DNA of 64,000 bases from Anditalea andensis (GTDB lineage: Bacteria; Bacteroidota; Bacteroidia; Cytophagales; Cyclobacteriaceae): positions 248,001-312,000 of the forward strand of contig NZ_JMIH01000014.1 of assembly GCF_000714815.1 (NCBI RefSeq). The letters are read 5' to 3'. A model generated the notes under the pieces. The model was not told the origin of the DNA, did no database searches, and was given only the letters and a program-made list of their open reading frames with translations. A program made the position numbers and the translations under genes. The first letter of the stretch is position 1. Each line of letters starts with the position of its first letter. Of this stretch, positions 55,794 to 64,000 are shown piece after piece.

Positions 55794-57134
55794 TTATTCC
55801 AGATGGCTCTGCCGCCTCGGTACTGTCAGGATTTTTTTCTGCCTCCCATTTATGTACGACACTTTTTCTCCATCAAAATATGCCTCTTCTTCTAACATTA
55901 CCCTTACCATCTGCCCCCATTCAGCTATAGGCACTTCAGCATTAAGCTCTATGGAGAAAGCTGTATTTGGGTACAAAGGATAATCCCCACTTCCAGCTGT
56001 AGCACCCTGATTATCCCACATTCCTATAGTAGGCCCGGCGGCATGGCCATGATAGCCGATTGGATGAGTATAAATAGTGCCTTTTATTCCTTCTAAAGCA
56101 CTCTGTTCCCTCGCTTTTTTTAATATTTCATTCCCTGTCCGACCTGATTGAAATTGATCTGTTAGAATGTCCTGGAGTCTATTTCCTATTTTCAAAGCTT
56201 CCATCAGGTAATCAGGAGCCTCTATTTCTCCCTCCTTCAGCACATAAGCTAATTGCTGCGTATCAGTGTTTAATCTAAGGTAAGTAATTCCGAAATCCAT
56301 ATGCAAAAGGTCACCGGGCATGATCACCTGACTTCCTGGCCTGCTGGAAAATGTCCGGATGGTAGACGCTCCCTGTGCCCGCTGTATATCTACCGTAGGA
56401 TGAAACCAGGTATCAAGTTTTAATTCTCTGACCCGCTCCCTATACCACCATACTACATCGTCGGTGGTAGTGACGCCTGGTGTGATGACACTTTCTGAAA
56501 GTCCTTCCGCTATGATATCATGCGCTATCCCTACTATATGTCTATAAGTAGCCATCTCAGCATCGGTCCTAGTCTCCAGCCATCCCACTGCAAGGCTCTG
56601 TGCACTCACCACTTTTGGGTGCAACTCAGTCGGCAAGTAGGACATTAGCAGATCATATTCTGTAGCATTCAACCCATCAGCATGTCCATAATCAAGTGCT
56701 TTATTGATACCTATTTTTTCAGGCGCTCTCTCTTGGATTAACTTTGCCAACTGACTCCACTGATCCGGTTCCATTTCAGGATCCCAGGATTTTTTAAAGG
56801 CCTCTCCTACATCATACCGTGCCACCGCCAGCTTTTCTATACCTTTCCCTTCCCCTCTATCGAAAAGGATCAACATCGTCCTGCGACGGGCAGCCAGCCA
56901 GGTGGCAGGAAGAAAAGTCTTCAATACCGGATCCTCATTGTATTCTCTGGATATGATCAGCCACATATCTATACCTTCCCTTCTCATCAGGGCGGGCAAG
57001 ACATGATCTATTTTATCATTTAACCAAAGATCTATCACCTCAGCCTGCTCCTTCTGAGTAAGGATATGATAGTTTTGGGCCCTCAAGGGATAAAATAGCG
57101 GTGTAAGGACTATAAGCAGTAGCAGTTTTTTCAT
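55794..57134 (-). CDS. Secreted M24-family metallopeptidase (Xaa-Pro peptidase-like)
   Basis: 446 residues. A signal peptide ends L-R-A-Q. The C-terminal pita-bread domain has the metal ligands in order: D in L-H-M-D-F-G, second D in N-T-D, H in H-P-I-G-Y-H-G-H, E in S-I-E-L-N and E in M-L-E-E. It is likely a periplasmic aminopeptidase P-like enzyme; the export signal separates it from cytoplasmic PepP. Its leader is the second copy of the repeated element. Confidence 0.9.
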   Translation of the reverse strand: MKKLLLLIVLTPLFYPLRAQNYHILTQKEQAEVIDLWLNDKIDHVLPALMRREGIDMWLIISREYNEDPVLKTFLPATWLAARRRTMLILFDRGEGKGIEKLAVARYDVGEAFKKSWDPEMEPDQWSQLAKLIQERAPEKIGINKALDYGHADGLNATEYDLLMSYLPTELHPKVVSAQSLAVGWLETRTDAEMATYRHIVGIAHDIIAEGLSESVITPGVTTTDDVVWWYRERVRELKLDTWFHPTVDIQRAQGASTIRTFSSRPGSQVIMPGDLLHMDFGITYLRLNTDTQQLAYVLKEGEIEAPDYLMEALKIGNRLQDILTDQFQSGRTGNEILKKAREQSALEGIKGTIYTHPIGYHGHAAGPTIGMWDNQGATAGSGDYPLYPNTAFSIELNAEVPIAEWGQMVRVMLEEEAYFDGEKVSYINGRQKKILTVPRRQSHLE

Positions 57135-57196
57135 CTGTTTATAATTTGTTTTTCAACGGTCATACCCTGTCACGTTCCAAAGAGCGGGACAGAATC
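57135..57196 (-). repeat. Repeated leader element, M24 peptidase copy
   Basis: On the minus strand the 37 bases before the ATG (57171-57135) match the gatC leader at 33 of 37 positions. G-A-C-C-G-T-T-G occupies the -7-like position. Upstream, G-A-G-A-T-T-C-T-G-T-C-C-C-G parallels G-A-G-A-T-C-C-T-C-T-C-C-C-G of the gatC copy. Confidence 0.75.
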
Positions 57197-57249
57197 TCGG
57201 ATAATTTTTTAATCCTTTTAGTGAATGACGCTTTCCGGTATGCTCGATT

Positions 57250-57813
57250 TTATAAGCTCACCTTATTTATGCACCTGTGATCTTTTAGCAGCTCATGGAT
57301 GTTTTCTTCTTCCCAGTGACTTTTTACATTTTTAAGGTTAGAGCCATAATTATCCTTTAGTTTACGACGGTAAATAGCTTCTACAAACCTCCTTAAGTCT
57401 GTGACTGATTCCAATATAAGCTTAGGAACAGCTACCGGACGGTCACTTTCATCTTTGGCCACCATAGTAAAATAACTCGTATTGGTATGGTTATATTTGC
57501 CTGATTTCACATCTTCCGAAATAACTTTTATTCCGATGACCATCGAACTGTTTCCTACATAGTTTATCGAGGCTTTCAATGATACCAGTTCTCCTACCGC
57601 TACGGGTTTAAGAAAGTCAACCGTGTCCACAGACACTGTCACGCAGTAAGCCCCGCTATGCCTACTGGCACATGCATAGGCTACTTTATCCATCAGCGAT
57701 AACAAAATGCCTCCATGGATCTTTCCTCCAAAGTTGGCATAACTGGGAATCATAAGTTCTGTAATGGTCGTACGACTGAAATCTATGGAGCGTGCTTCTA
57801 CTGGGGAGATCAT
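57250..57813 (-). CDS. Hotdog-fold acyl-CoA thioesterase
   Basis: 187 residues. The hotdog helix region reads N-F-G-G-K-I-H-G-G-I-L-L-S-L-M-D-K-V-A, followed by A-S-R-H-S-G and T-V-S-V-D-T-V-D-F, typical of YciA/BACH-type thioesterases. The Asp in L-M-D is a likely catalytic residue. It hydrolyses acyl-CoA; chain length unknown. T-A-C-C-T-T-T-T on the minus strand (57829-57836) may be its -7 box. Confidence 0.88.
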   Translation of the reverse strand: MISPVEARSIDFSRTTITELMIPSYANFGGKIHGGILLSLMDKVAYACASRHSGAYCVTVSVDTVDFLKPVAVGELVSLKASINYVGNSSMVIGIKVISEDVKSGKYNHTNTSYFTMVAKDESDRPVAVPKLILESVTDLRRFVEAIYRRKLKDNYGSNLKNVKSHWEEENIHELLKDHRCINKVSL

Positions 57814-57836
57814 ATATTTTCTTATTTCAAAAGGTA

Positions 57837-58124
57837 AAATAGGAAATATATCACAGATTAATAGGGTCAGGCAGCAAAATTAAAATAAACCACCCCTAAT
57901 GTGCGTATGACCTCCACCCTTAATTAAGTGACTTAAAGAATGTCTCTACATTAATATAATTCAGATACTGCTCACTGACTATAGGGCCCATGCATTTCAA
58001 AATGATCATATACTGGTTAAAAACAATATTTATTAAGTCGGAAACTGTACCCTATACCGAGAAGCTTCAGCCTTAATAAAATTATCGCAGTAAAACCCTA
58101 TACCCGATGCATCAATGATAATCA
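57837..58124. other. Intergenic gap before the MATE gene
   Basis: About 290 bases between two minus-strand genes. No reading frame, clear terminator or repeat was seen. Confidence 0.4.
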
Positions 58125-59492
58125 CTACTCGGCAGCAGCCAGAGCATCTTGCTTCAACCACAACCTTTTGCTCAACCTATGAAAACGGTATAACAGCATC
58201 ACACCAGTAGCAGTAAGGCCTATCAACAATCCATACCAAATCCCCTGCTCTCCCATATCTAAATAAAAGGCAAAAAAGTACCCCAATGGAAGCCCCAATA
58301 CCCAGTACGCTACCAAAGTCACCAATGTAGGCACCTTTACATCTGACATTCCGCGCAAAGCGCCCAACCCCACCACCTGAATGCCGTCTGATAATTGAAA
58401 AAAACCAGCGATGATCAATAATGAAGCGGTCATTTCGATCACCGGTATGTCTTGAATGTAAAGTGTGGGAAGATAATTCCTGAACACTATAAATATGACA
58501 GCAAAGCAAAACATAAATAGCGCCACCATTCCAAAGATAGTAAAACCAGCCTCCCTCAATGTTTTGATGTCGTTTCTACCTAATTGATTGCCTACCCTTA
58601 CCATAGCTGCTGCAGATAATCCCGAAGCCATCATATAGCTTATCGAGGCCAGATTGATAGCTATCTGATGTGCAGCTAATGCATGCACTCCTATCCACCC
58701 CATCATAATGGCAGCTGCACTGAAAGCTCCTACTTCAAAGATAAACTGAAATCCCGTAGGAATACCTATTTTCAGCATTTTGGACATCATGGGGAAACTT
58801 AATTTTTTAAACCCAAACCCGATTTTATAAATGGAATACCTACGAGAGTTCCATACATAATAAAACATGATAATACCCATCAGCACTCTGGAGATTAAAG
58901 TAGCCCAACCAGCTCCATTTAGTCCCAAAGCTGGAAATCCAAGTTCGCCATAGATCATGACCCAGTTTAAAAACACATTTATCAGGTTACATATGATGGT
59001 AATAACCATAGCCTGCTTGGTCTGAGAGAGTCCTTCTGCAAACTGTTTAAAAGTTTGGAAAAACATAAAAGGCACCAATGATAGAGTAATAATTGCCAAA
59101 TAAGGGATCGCCAACCGGACGACTTCTTCTGGCTGGTTCATATAATGTAATGATGGGGCCGCCATTAATATAATGAGTAAAAGCACCAGCCCGGCAAACA
59201 TGTTAATTACAAAACCATGCTTAAACAATTTGGCAATTCTTTTACCTTTTCCCTGCCCATCAGCAGCAGCCACTAGGGGTGTAATAGCCATAGAAACCCC
59301 TATACCAAACATCAACACTACAAAAAAAATACTATTGGCCAGAGATGCAGCTGCAAGAGGAATAGCCCCCAAACGCCCCACCATCATACTATCTGCCACT
59401 CCTACCAATACCTGACCAAGCTGACTCAGCATCACAGGATAAGCAAGATTAAAAGTCCGGTTAAAATGCTCCTTATAGGTAAGCTGGCTCAT
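58125..59492 (-). CDS. MATE-family efflux transporter
   Basis: 455 residues, twelve transmembrane helices in two halves. Family landmarks are P-V-M-L-S-Q-L-G-Q-V in helix 1, V-G-R-L-G near residue 38, A-H-Q-I-A near residue 270 and the A-A-M-V-R-V-G-N-Q-L-G block. The transporter exports cationic drugs or metabolites using Na+ or H+. It follows the Nudix gene by 8 bases in the same operon. Confidence 0.93.
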   Translation of the reverse strand: MSQLTYKEHFNRTFNLAYPVMLSQLGQVLVGVADSMMVGRLGAIPLAAASLANSIFFVVLMFGIGVSMAITPLVAAADGQGKGKRIAKLFKHGFVINMFAGLVLLLIILMAAPSLHYMNQPEEVVRLAIPYLAIITLSLVPFMFFQTFKQFAEGLSQTKQAMVITIICNLINVFLNWVMIYGELGFPALGLNGAGWATLISRVLMGIIMFYYVWNSRRYSIYKIGFGFKKLSFPMMSKMLKIGIPTGFQFIFEVGAFSAAAIMMGWIGVHALAAHQIAINLASISYMMASGLSAAAMVRVGNQLGRNDIKTLREAGFTIFGMVALFMFCFAVIFIVFRNYLPTLYIQDIPVIEMTASLLIIAGFFQLSDGIQVVGLGALRGMSDVKVPTLVTLVAYWVLGLPLGYFFAFYLDMGEQGIWYGLLIGLTATGVMLLYRFHRLSKRLWLKQDALAAAE

Positions 59493-59500
59493 TAATGTTA

Positions 59501-60055
59501 TTATTTTTTAGTCTTATTAATAAATTTATCAGCCATGAGCAATCCTGCTACGCTGATAGCATCCGTAATCTCCCCTTCTATAACCATATCCAGAGCTTCG
59601 GTAAAAGGAAGCTTTTTTATAATTAATTTTTCCGTCTCCTCAAAGGCAGTTTCACCAAATGTAAGTTCTTGGGCCAAATAGACAAAACCTTCCTCATCTG
59701 TGACGCTATTGGAAGTATGTAATTTCAACAGCTGCTGCCAATGAGCAGCTATTATACCAGTTTCTTCCTTCAATTCTCTTTTGGCATTTTCTATAAAGTC
59801 TTCTCCCAAAGGTCCTCCCCCCATGGGAATTTCCCAAGAGTAGGTATCCAGTGTATACCTATACTGGCCTACCAGCCATGTGTTATTATCCTGATCAAGA
59901 GGTATGATGCCCAGTGCTTTGTTCTTAAAAGACACCTTCCCATATATCCCCTCCCTGCCTGCAGGTGTTATCACATCATGCTCTTCAACTATTATCCAGG
60001 GATTCTGATACACAGGTTTAATTCTTACTGTTTCCCAAGGGTTATCTTCTTTCAT
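59501..60055 (-). CDS. Nudix hydrolase, ADP-sugar pyrophosphatase-like
   Basis: 184 residues. The Nudix box is perfect (G-G-P-L-G-E then R-E-L-K-E-E-T-G-I). The upstream E-I-P-M-G-G-G and the Q-Y-R-Y sequence fit the ADP-ribose pyrophosphatase group. The gene is first in an operon with the MATE transporter. Its leader is the third copy of the repeated element. Confidence 0.88.
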   Translation of the reverse strand: MKEDNPWETVRIKPVYQNPWIIVEEHDVITPAGREGIYGKVSFKNKALGIIPLDQDNNTWLVGQYRYTLDTYSWEIPMGGGPLGEDFIENAKRELKEETGIIAAHWQQLLKLHTSNSVTDEEGFVYLAQELTFGETAFEETEKLIIKKLPFTEALDMVIEGEITDAISVAGLLMADKFINKTKK

Positions 60056-60130
60056 CAGTTTATATTTTTTTTAAAGGTTATAACATGTCACCGAAAGTAG
60101 GGATGGCCTCTCCCGGTCCTAGGGTAGGGA
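60056..60130 (-). repeat. Repeated leader element, Nudix copy (diverged)
   Basis: On the minus strand the 34 bases before the ATG (60089-60056) read G-A-C-A-T-G-T-T-A-T-A-A-C-C-T-T-T-A then an A-rich run and A-T-A-A-A-C-T-G, aligning to the gatC copy with one 3-base gap. A stem T-C-T-C-C-C / G-G-G-A-G-A lies upstream. Confidence 0.55.
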
Positions 60131-60185
60131 GATCCTGCATGAGATCATTAGCCCAGTGGGCGCCCGGGGCGGAAGGCCCGATTCA
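60131..60185. other. GC-rich block in an AT-rich intergenic region
   Basis: About 55 bases with several G/C runs (including c-g-c-c-c-g-g-g-g-c-g-g). On the minus strand it is part of a 33-codon frame with no start codon, ending at a TAA inside the leader repeat. No known RNA class recognised. Confidence 0.35.
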
Positions 60186-60206
60186 ATAGCACAAATTCAA
60201 AAAAAA

Positions 60207-60230
60207 GAGGGTGACTATAAAGCCACCCTC
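60207..60230 (-). terminator. Terminator of the Lrp gene
   Basis: A 7-bp G+C-rich stem (G-A-G-G-G-T-G with C-A-C-C-C-T-C) and 10-nt loop; on the minus strand a run of T follows. Confidence 0.75.
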
Positions 60231-60250
60231 CCTTTTGTAACCAGTTACAA

Positions 60251-60733
60251 TTATGCAGGGATAGGAAGAACTTTACTGTCTTTGAAGGTAGATAGGATAA
60301 CCATGGATTGCATAGAATCTACTTCCTTGATCTCACTTACTCTTTCCAACATTAATTTTTGATAAGCAGTAATATCCTTAGATATAATTTTAAGTATAAA
60401 ATCCCCGGTACCGGTGATATGGTGACATTCAATAACCTCTTGTATCAGATCAATCTCTTTCATAAAAGCATCTATATTACCTTTATTATGGCCCACTAAC
60501 CCTACTAAAACAAAAGTACTGACACCCAAGCCAATTTTCTCTGGATCCAGTTTGGCATGATAACTTTTTATAATACCGGACTGCTCAAGTTTTTTCACCC
60601 TCTCCAAGGTAGGGGCAGGAGATAATCCTATGTCTTTGGAAAGTTGAGCATTTGTTATTTTAGCGTTTGCTTGAAGGATTTCTAATATCTTTCTGTCTAT
60701 TTTGTCGAATTTCACTTTTATGTTATTATCCAT
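60251..60733 (-). CDS. Lrp/AsnC-family transcriptional regulator
   Basis: 160 residues. An N-terminal helix-turn-helix (I-D-R-K-I-L-E-I-L-Q, I-G-L-S-P-A-P-T-L-E-R-V) precedes the RAM ligand-binding domain (V-I-E-C-H-H-I-T-G-T-G-D-F). Lrp proteins sense amino acids and control their metabolism or act more globally. It has a strong -7 box and a terminator of its own. Confidence 0.93.
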   Translation of the reverse strand: MDNNIKVKFDKIDRKILEILQANAKITNAQLSKDIGLSPAPTLERVKKLEQSGIIKSYHAKLDPEKIGLGVSTFVLVGLVGHNKGNIDAFMKEIDLIQEVIECHHITGTGDFILKIISKDITAYQKLMLERVSEIKEVDSMQSMVILSTFKDSKVLPIPA

Positions 60734-60765
60734 GATACAAAGATTTTACAAAATTTTATGTGGTA

Positions 60766-60773
60766 CAAAGGTA
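60766..60773 (-). promoter_or_regulatory. -7 promoter box of the Lrp gene
   Basis: T-A-C-C-T-T-T-G on the minus strand, a perfect consensus match, 32 bases before the ATG at 60733. Confidence 0.65.
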
Positions 60774-60944
60774 AGATAATTTCAATTTGTTTTAAAAGGA
60801 TTTATAACAAAAAACGTCCATTCTTACAAAATATTGTTAATCATTATAAAGGAACTTTAAAATAAACCAATCGATATATAAGCTCATCTTGAAAAAATTC
60901 AAATTATCTCTTGAATTTACAATTTTAAACTAAATTCTACTTTT

Positions 60945-62135
60945 TTATATATTATTCTTTTTTATGAAATCCCTGGCTTCCTGATGTACCGGATGCTTTC
61001 TTTTGGCATATTTCTTTACTTCTTTGAAATACCTTTTGGCCTTAGGTTTATTGTTTTCTTTAGTAGCTATTTTACCTAAATGAAGTAACGAATACAGATA
61101 ATAACCACTTTCTTGACTTTCTGTCTCTTCACCATACGCCACTGCTTTCTCATAATACCGCTTAGCATTGGCGGTATCATTTACCCGCTCATAATATTGG
61201 CCTACAAAAAAGGCTGCATACCTACCACTGTTAGATTCATAACCTGTCTGATTTTCATCTATTCTTTTTAATATTTCCAGACTTTCATCTTTTGCCTCTG
61301 CACCTCTCCCTACAGCATAAAGCTGACGGGCATAAAAACGGTGAAAATAGGCATTGTTAGGATACTTGTCGTGCAGATAAGTGGTGATATTCAGCGCTTC
61401 ATAAGGCTTCTTTTCTTCTCCAGAATATAGTCTAAACAAAAAATATTGCGCCTCCACCCTAGCATAGAATGCATTGGCAGAAACTTCTTCGAGCTGCTTC
61501 AAGCCAAGTTGCTTATTTCCTTTGGGAAACAAGGCCAAGACAGGTTTTAAAAGAGGGTAATTTTCTGGAATCCATACTGAGAAGTAATTAAATAATGCAT
61601 CTCCTAAAATTAATTCCGGGTTCAATTCCTCATCGCCTCTACTCATTTCCAAATATTTAAGTGCATTTCTACCGGAAAATGTAGCTTTGGTCCAACTTTT
61701 TCTTTCACTATACAATCTTCCCTTGAATCCATGGGATCCTGCCAGGAAAAAAGCCGCTTCTTTGTTTTCTGGTTCTTTCTTCAATATTTTTTCAGCTTTA
61801 TATATAGCCGAATCCATATAAGCTAAAAATCGCTTATCATAACGTGTATCGTCCATATTGGGAGCTATTTTCCACCATTGGCTCAAGCCTATGAGAAAGT
61901 CCGGTAACGGATGCTCTGGATAAGAGTGTTTCATAACCAAAAAACCTCTTTCTGCTGTCTTAAAATCAAAATTATACATACTGTTCACCGCTTCAGTGAT
62001 CCTAAACTGAAGTCCTTTATCCAGCAAAAGGTAATGGGGTCCTGTAGGTCCATCTATGCTATCTACCATCTGGCCATGAGCACCAAATTGTACATAAATA
62101 AAGAAACACAAGATTAAGCAATATATTTTACGCAT
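60945..62135 (-). CDS. Secreted TPR-repeat protein of unknown function
   Basis: 396 residues. A signal peptide ends A-H-G-Q. The body is helical repeats: one pair near residues 50-80 (F-D-F-K-T-A-E-R-G-F), then TPR-like units from about 260 to the end (Y-A-R-Q-L-Y-A-V-G-R-G-A-E-A, A-K-R-Y-Y-E-K-A-V-A-Y-G, A-K-R-Y-F-K-E-V-K-K). It probably acts as a periplasmic interaction scaffold; no partner is evident. Confidence 0.8.
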   Translation of the reverse strand: MRKIYCLILCFFIYVQFGAHGQMVDSIDGPTGPHYLLLDKGLQFRITEAVNSMYNFDFKTAERGFLVMKHSYPEHPLPDFLIGLSQWWKIAPNMDDTRYDKRFLAYMDSAIYKAEKILKKEPENKEAAFFLAGSHGFKGRLYSERKSWTKATFSGRNALKYLEMSRGDEELNPELILGDALFNYFSVWIPENYPLLKPVLALFPKGNKQLGLKQLEEVSANAFYARVEAQYFLFRLYSGEEKKPYEALNITTYLHDKYPNNAYFHRFYARQLYAVGRGAEAKDESLEILKRIDENQTGYESNSGRYAAFFVGQYYERVNDTANAKRYYEKAVAYGEETESQESGYYLYSLLHLGKIATKENNKPKAKRYFKEVKKYAKRKHPVHQEARDFIKKNNI

Positions 62136-62155
62136 ATTTACTATCTTTTTTTCCG

Positions 62156-62163
62156 CAAAAGTA
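62156..62163 (-). promoter_or_regulatory. -7 promoter box of the TPR gene
   Basis: T-A-C-T-T-T-T-G on the minus strand, 20 bases before the start at 62135. Confidence 0.55.
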
Positions 62164-62185
62164 GAGGCTAATTAAAACAATAGCA

Positions 62186-62193
62186 TACATTTG
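62186..62193 (+). promoter_or_regulatory. -7 promoter box of the 62218 gene
   Basis: T-A-C-A-T-T-T-G, matching TAnnTTTG, 24 bases before the ATG at 62218. It is back-to-back with the minus-strand box at 62156. Confidence 0.55.
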
Positions 62194-62217
62194 GGAAGAT
62201 ATAATTTATTACCTGGA

Positions 62218-62865
62218 ATGAGTAAAGTCACTACCAAGTTATCAGAACGAACAGAAGAACTAATTAATTTCGACAAAAGGATATTTTTTATTTTTTTGGT
62301 TGCTACGTTCATTTTGATCAGGTACCTCACCAATCAGATAATCCTACAGGCTATCCCCGGTCATGAACAGTTGGAAAGAGATGGCAGCCTTACCTTCTTT
62401 TATATCTTTAATACATTCAATTACCTCTGGACTCCCTTTGCACTTCTTTGGAAGTTTACCTTATCTGCATTTCTGCTTTGGGTCGGAGCGTTTATCTTTG
62501 GCCATAAGATATCCTTCAGGGACCTTTGGAAGTTTGTACTGGTAGCGGAGCTCATTTTTATCTTTCCTGAGCTCATACGGCTGCTGTGGTTTTTAGTCGA
62601 ACCTCCTATGTCTTATTTGGAAATCAAAGATTTTCATCCCCTTTCACTTTATTCATTAGTCAATTCAGGCCATATCCACCCGCGGTACCACTACCCTTTA
62701 CAGGCAATCAATCTATTTGAACTCCTTTATTGTGTGATATTATCAGTGGGCATCCATATGTTGAGCAGAAGATCTTTGGAGCAATCGTTTATATTGGTGA
62801 TCTGTAGCTACGGTATAGGTTTTATAGTTTGGCTGTTTTACTATGCTATGGTATATAAAGGGTAG
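62218..62865 (+). CDS. Polytopic membrane protein of unknown function
   Basis: 215 residues from the ATG at 62218. About five transmembrane helices (first near residues 22-40) with an N-terminal cytoplasmic tail. A conserved-looking extracellular stretch contains H-P-R-Y-H-Y-P-L. The layout resembles YIP1-type membrane proteins, but no signature was identified. Confidence 0.7.
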   Translation: MSKVTTKLSERTEELINFDKRIFFIFLVATFILIRYLTNQIILQAIPGHEQLERDGSLTFFYIFNTFNYLWTPFALLWKFTLSAFLLWVGAFIFGHKISFRDLWKFVLVAELIFIFPELIRLLWFLVEPPMSYLEIKDFHPLSLYSLVNSGHIHPRYHYPLQAINLFELLYCVILSVGIHMLSRRSLEQSFILVICSYGIGFIVWLFYYAMVYKG

Positions 62866-63085
62866 ACTCAATTTTGCTTATAGCCATTAGCCTAAAACAA
62901 ACCATGTATTATATACAAAAAATTGCAGGGATGCTCTGAAAAGTTGTGTAGTTACGTATGTGAAGAGAACTAATTTCATGTAGCTATAAAACTCGATCAG
63001 AGCGCTGTCTATTTAAAATCTGTTAAATACCCTTTTTTTCCCCATTAATTTTTTATTTTCGCCTTTCAAAATTTATATAATACAA
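62866..63085. other. Intergenic region with a near-consensus promoter
   Basis: About 220 bases. T-A-T-T-T-T-C-G (63054-63061) is one base off the -7 consensus and lies 24 bases before the DUF2723 gene. Nothing else was seen. Confidence 0.4.
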
Positions 63086-64000
63086 ATGTTAGATTATAGA
63101 AAGGTCAATAACCTAACCGGCTGGGTCGTATTTCTTTTTGCCACGGTCATATACATATTAACGATAGAGGAAACGGCTAGTTTTTGGGATCCGGGGGAAT
63201 TTATAGCAGTAGCCTATAAACTTCAGGTGCCACATCCTCCCGGGGCTCCATTTTTTCTGTTGATCTATCGGATGTTTGGTTTCCTTGCATTCGGAGATGT
63301 GCATCAAGTAGCTTATTGGATGAATTTTGGAAGCGCTCTGTTTTCGGGATTTACCATCTTATTCCTTTTCTGGTCTATTACGCTGTTAGGCAGAAAGCTT
63401 TTCAGATTACCATTGGGGGGAGAGAGTAAAGGTCATACGATCGCTATCATGGGGGCAGGTATTATCGGGTCTTTGGCCTATACATTCTCAGACAGTTTTT
63501 GGTTTTCGGCAGTGGAAGCCGAGGTTTATGCCATGTCTTCGTTTTTTACGGCTATTGTCATCTGGGCATTTCTGAAGTGGGATGTGATAAAAGATCCAAG
63601 GGAGGAGAACAGATGGATGATATTCATAGCTTATCTGGTAGGCCTTTCCATAGGTGTCCACTTATTGAATTTGGTGACATTGCCTGCCCTAGCACTAATT
63701 TATTATTTTAAAAAATACGAAAATCCTACCCTAAAAGGAGGAGTTTTAGCTTTGGTTGCTGGGGGCATTGCCCTTATCATTATTAATAACATTATCATTC
63801 CAGGCCTTCCCAGCTTAGCGGGTTCTGTAGAGATATTCTTTGTAAACAGCATAGGATTACCATTTGGGTCCGGCATTATATTTTTCAGTGCCCTATTTAT
63901 AGGAGCGTTGGTGTATGCCATTCTTTATTCTATTAAAAACCAGAAAATACTGCTTAACACAGCGCTATTATCGCTTACTTTTATCTTGATAGGATATGGA
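63086..64000 (+). CDS. DUF2723 membrane protein (GT117-like), 3' end outside the window
   Basis: 305 codons are visible and the gene runs off the end. The start reads L-D-Y-R-K-V-N-N-L-T-G-W, the usual beginning of this Bacteroidota family. The conserved acidic loop after helix 1 is F-W-D-P-G-E-F, followed by V-P-H-P-P-G-A-P and, after later helices, A-V-E-A-E-V-Y. This arrangement resembles PMT/GT-C glycosyltransferases that use lipid-linked sugars in the periplasm. Several transmembrane helices are seen. The acceptor is unknown. Confidence 0.9.
   Translation, partial: MLDYRKVNNLTGWVVFLFATVIYILTIEETASFWDPGEFIAVAYKLQVPHPPGAPFFLLIYRMFGFLAFGDVHQVAYWMNFGSALFSGFTILFLFWSITLLGRKLFRLPLGGESKGHTIAIMGAGIIGSLAYTFSDSFWFSAVEAEVYAMSSFFTAIVIWAFLKWDVIKDPREENRWMIFIAYLVGLSIGVHLLNLVTLPALALIYYFKKYENPTLKGGVLALVAGGIALIIINNIIIPGLPSLAGSVEIFFVNSIGLPFGSGIIFFSALFIGALVYAILYSIKNQKILLNTALLSLTFILIGYG

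Overview
The window looks like chromosomal DNA of a Bacteroidota bacterium, most likely a Cytophagales (Cyclobacteriaceae-like) species. The basis is the gene families present (Bat/DUF58 genes, DUF3822, TIGR02757, UpxY-type NusG paralogue, DUF2723, single-chain PurL, TolC-first RND operon), many secreted proteins and lipoproteins, and Bacteroidota-type -7 boxes (TAnnTTTG) upstream of many genes. Base composition looks AT-rich by eye (about 40% GC). No rRNA, tRNA, CRISPR array, transposase or complete prophage was recognised.

Layout. 1-2.7 kb: the 3' end of a DUF58 gene, a membrane protein and batA. The operon stops there and an AT-rich lipoprotein gene follows instead of batB-E. 4.4-6.5 kb: GH3-family and LysE genes (minus strand). 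6.6-10.8 kb: yggS, DUF423, a PBP4-type D,D-carboxypeptidase, an L,D-carboxypeptidase and an SGNH hydrolase, a likely envelope/peptidoglycan operon. 11.2-13.1 kb: DUF1573 protein and a RecD2-like helicase. 13.1-17.0 kb: Nudix, a pilin-like anchored protein, DUF3822, coaD, a second Nudix, pyrE. 17.2-19.3 kb: nucleotide-sugar enzymes (rfbB, UDP-glucuronate 4-epimerase). 19.8-21.6 kb: M1 peptidase. 22.0-28.6 kb: a four-gene efflux operon (TetR, TolC, adaptor, RND permease). 28.8-29.3 kb: a decayed alpha/beta-hydrolase gene. 29.3-35.6 kb: arfB, membrane-anchored HTH regulator, DUF502, purL. 35.8-37.3 kb: lipoprotein and SDR. 37.4-40.1 kb: UpxY antiterminator divergent from a sugar transferase and DegT aminotransferase. 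40.2-42.8 kb: TIGR02757, a membrane protein, and a LysM/double-psi-barrel protein. 43.3-45.9 kb: NfeD protease, group II truncated haemoglobin, PlsC. 46.2-51.7 kb: gatC, a 930-aa membrane/TPR protein, ABC ATPase, PduO adenosyltransferase, ilvE. 51.8-55.8 kb: small membrane protein, prfB with a programmed +1 frameshift, MFS transporter, YhhN. 55.8-62.1 kb (minus): M24 peptidase, thioesterase, MATE, Nudix, Lrp, TPR protein. 62.2-64 kb: membrane protein and the start of a DUF2723 gene.

Most of the window is ordinary core genome. The observation most worth a second look is a near-identical 37-nt leader (33 of 37 bases match, no gaps) ending exactly at the start codons of two unrelated genes, gatC and the M24 peptidase. 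A related leader lies before a Nudix gene and a degenerate tandem copy lies further upstream of gatC. This suggests a dispersed element that carries a promoter. Other points of interest are the prfB frameshift site, the hydrolase pseudogene, the large palindrome at the TetR gene, the 11-bp direct repeat before the HTH gene, and a pilin-like/DUF3822 gene pair.
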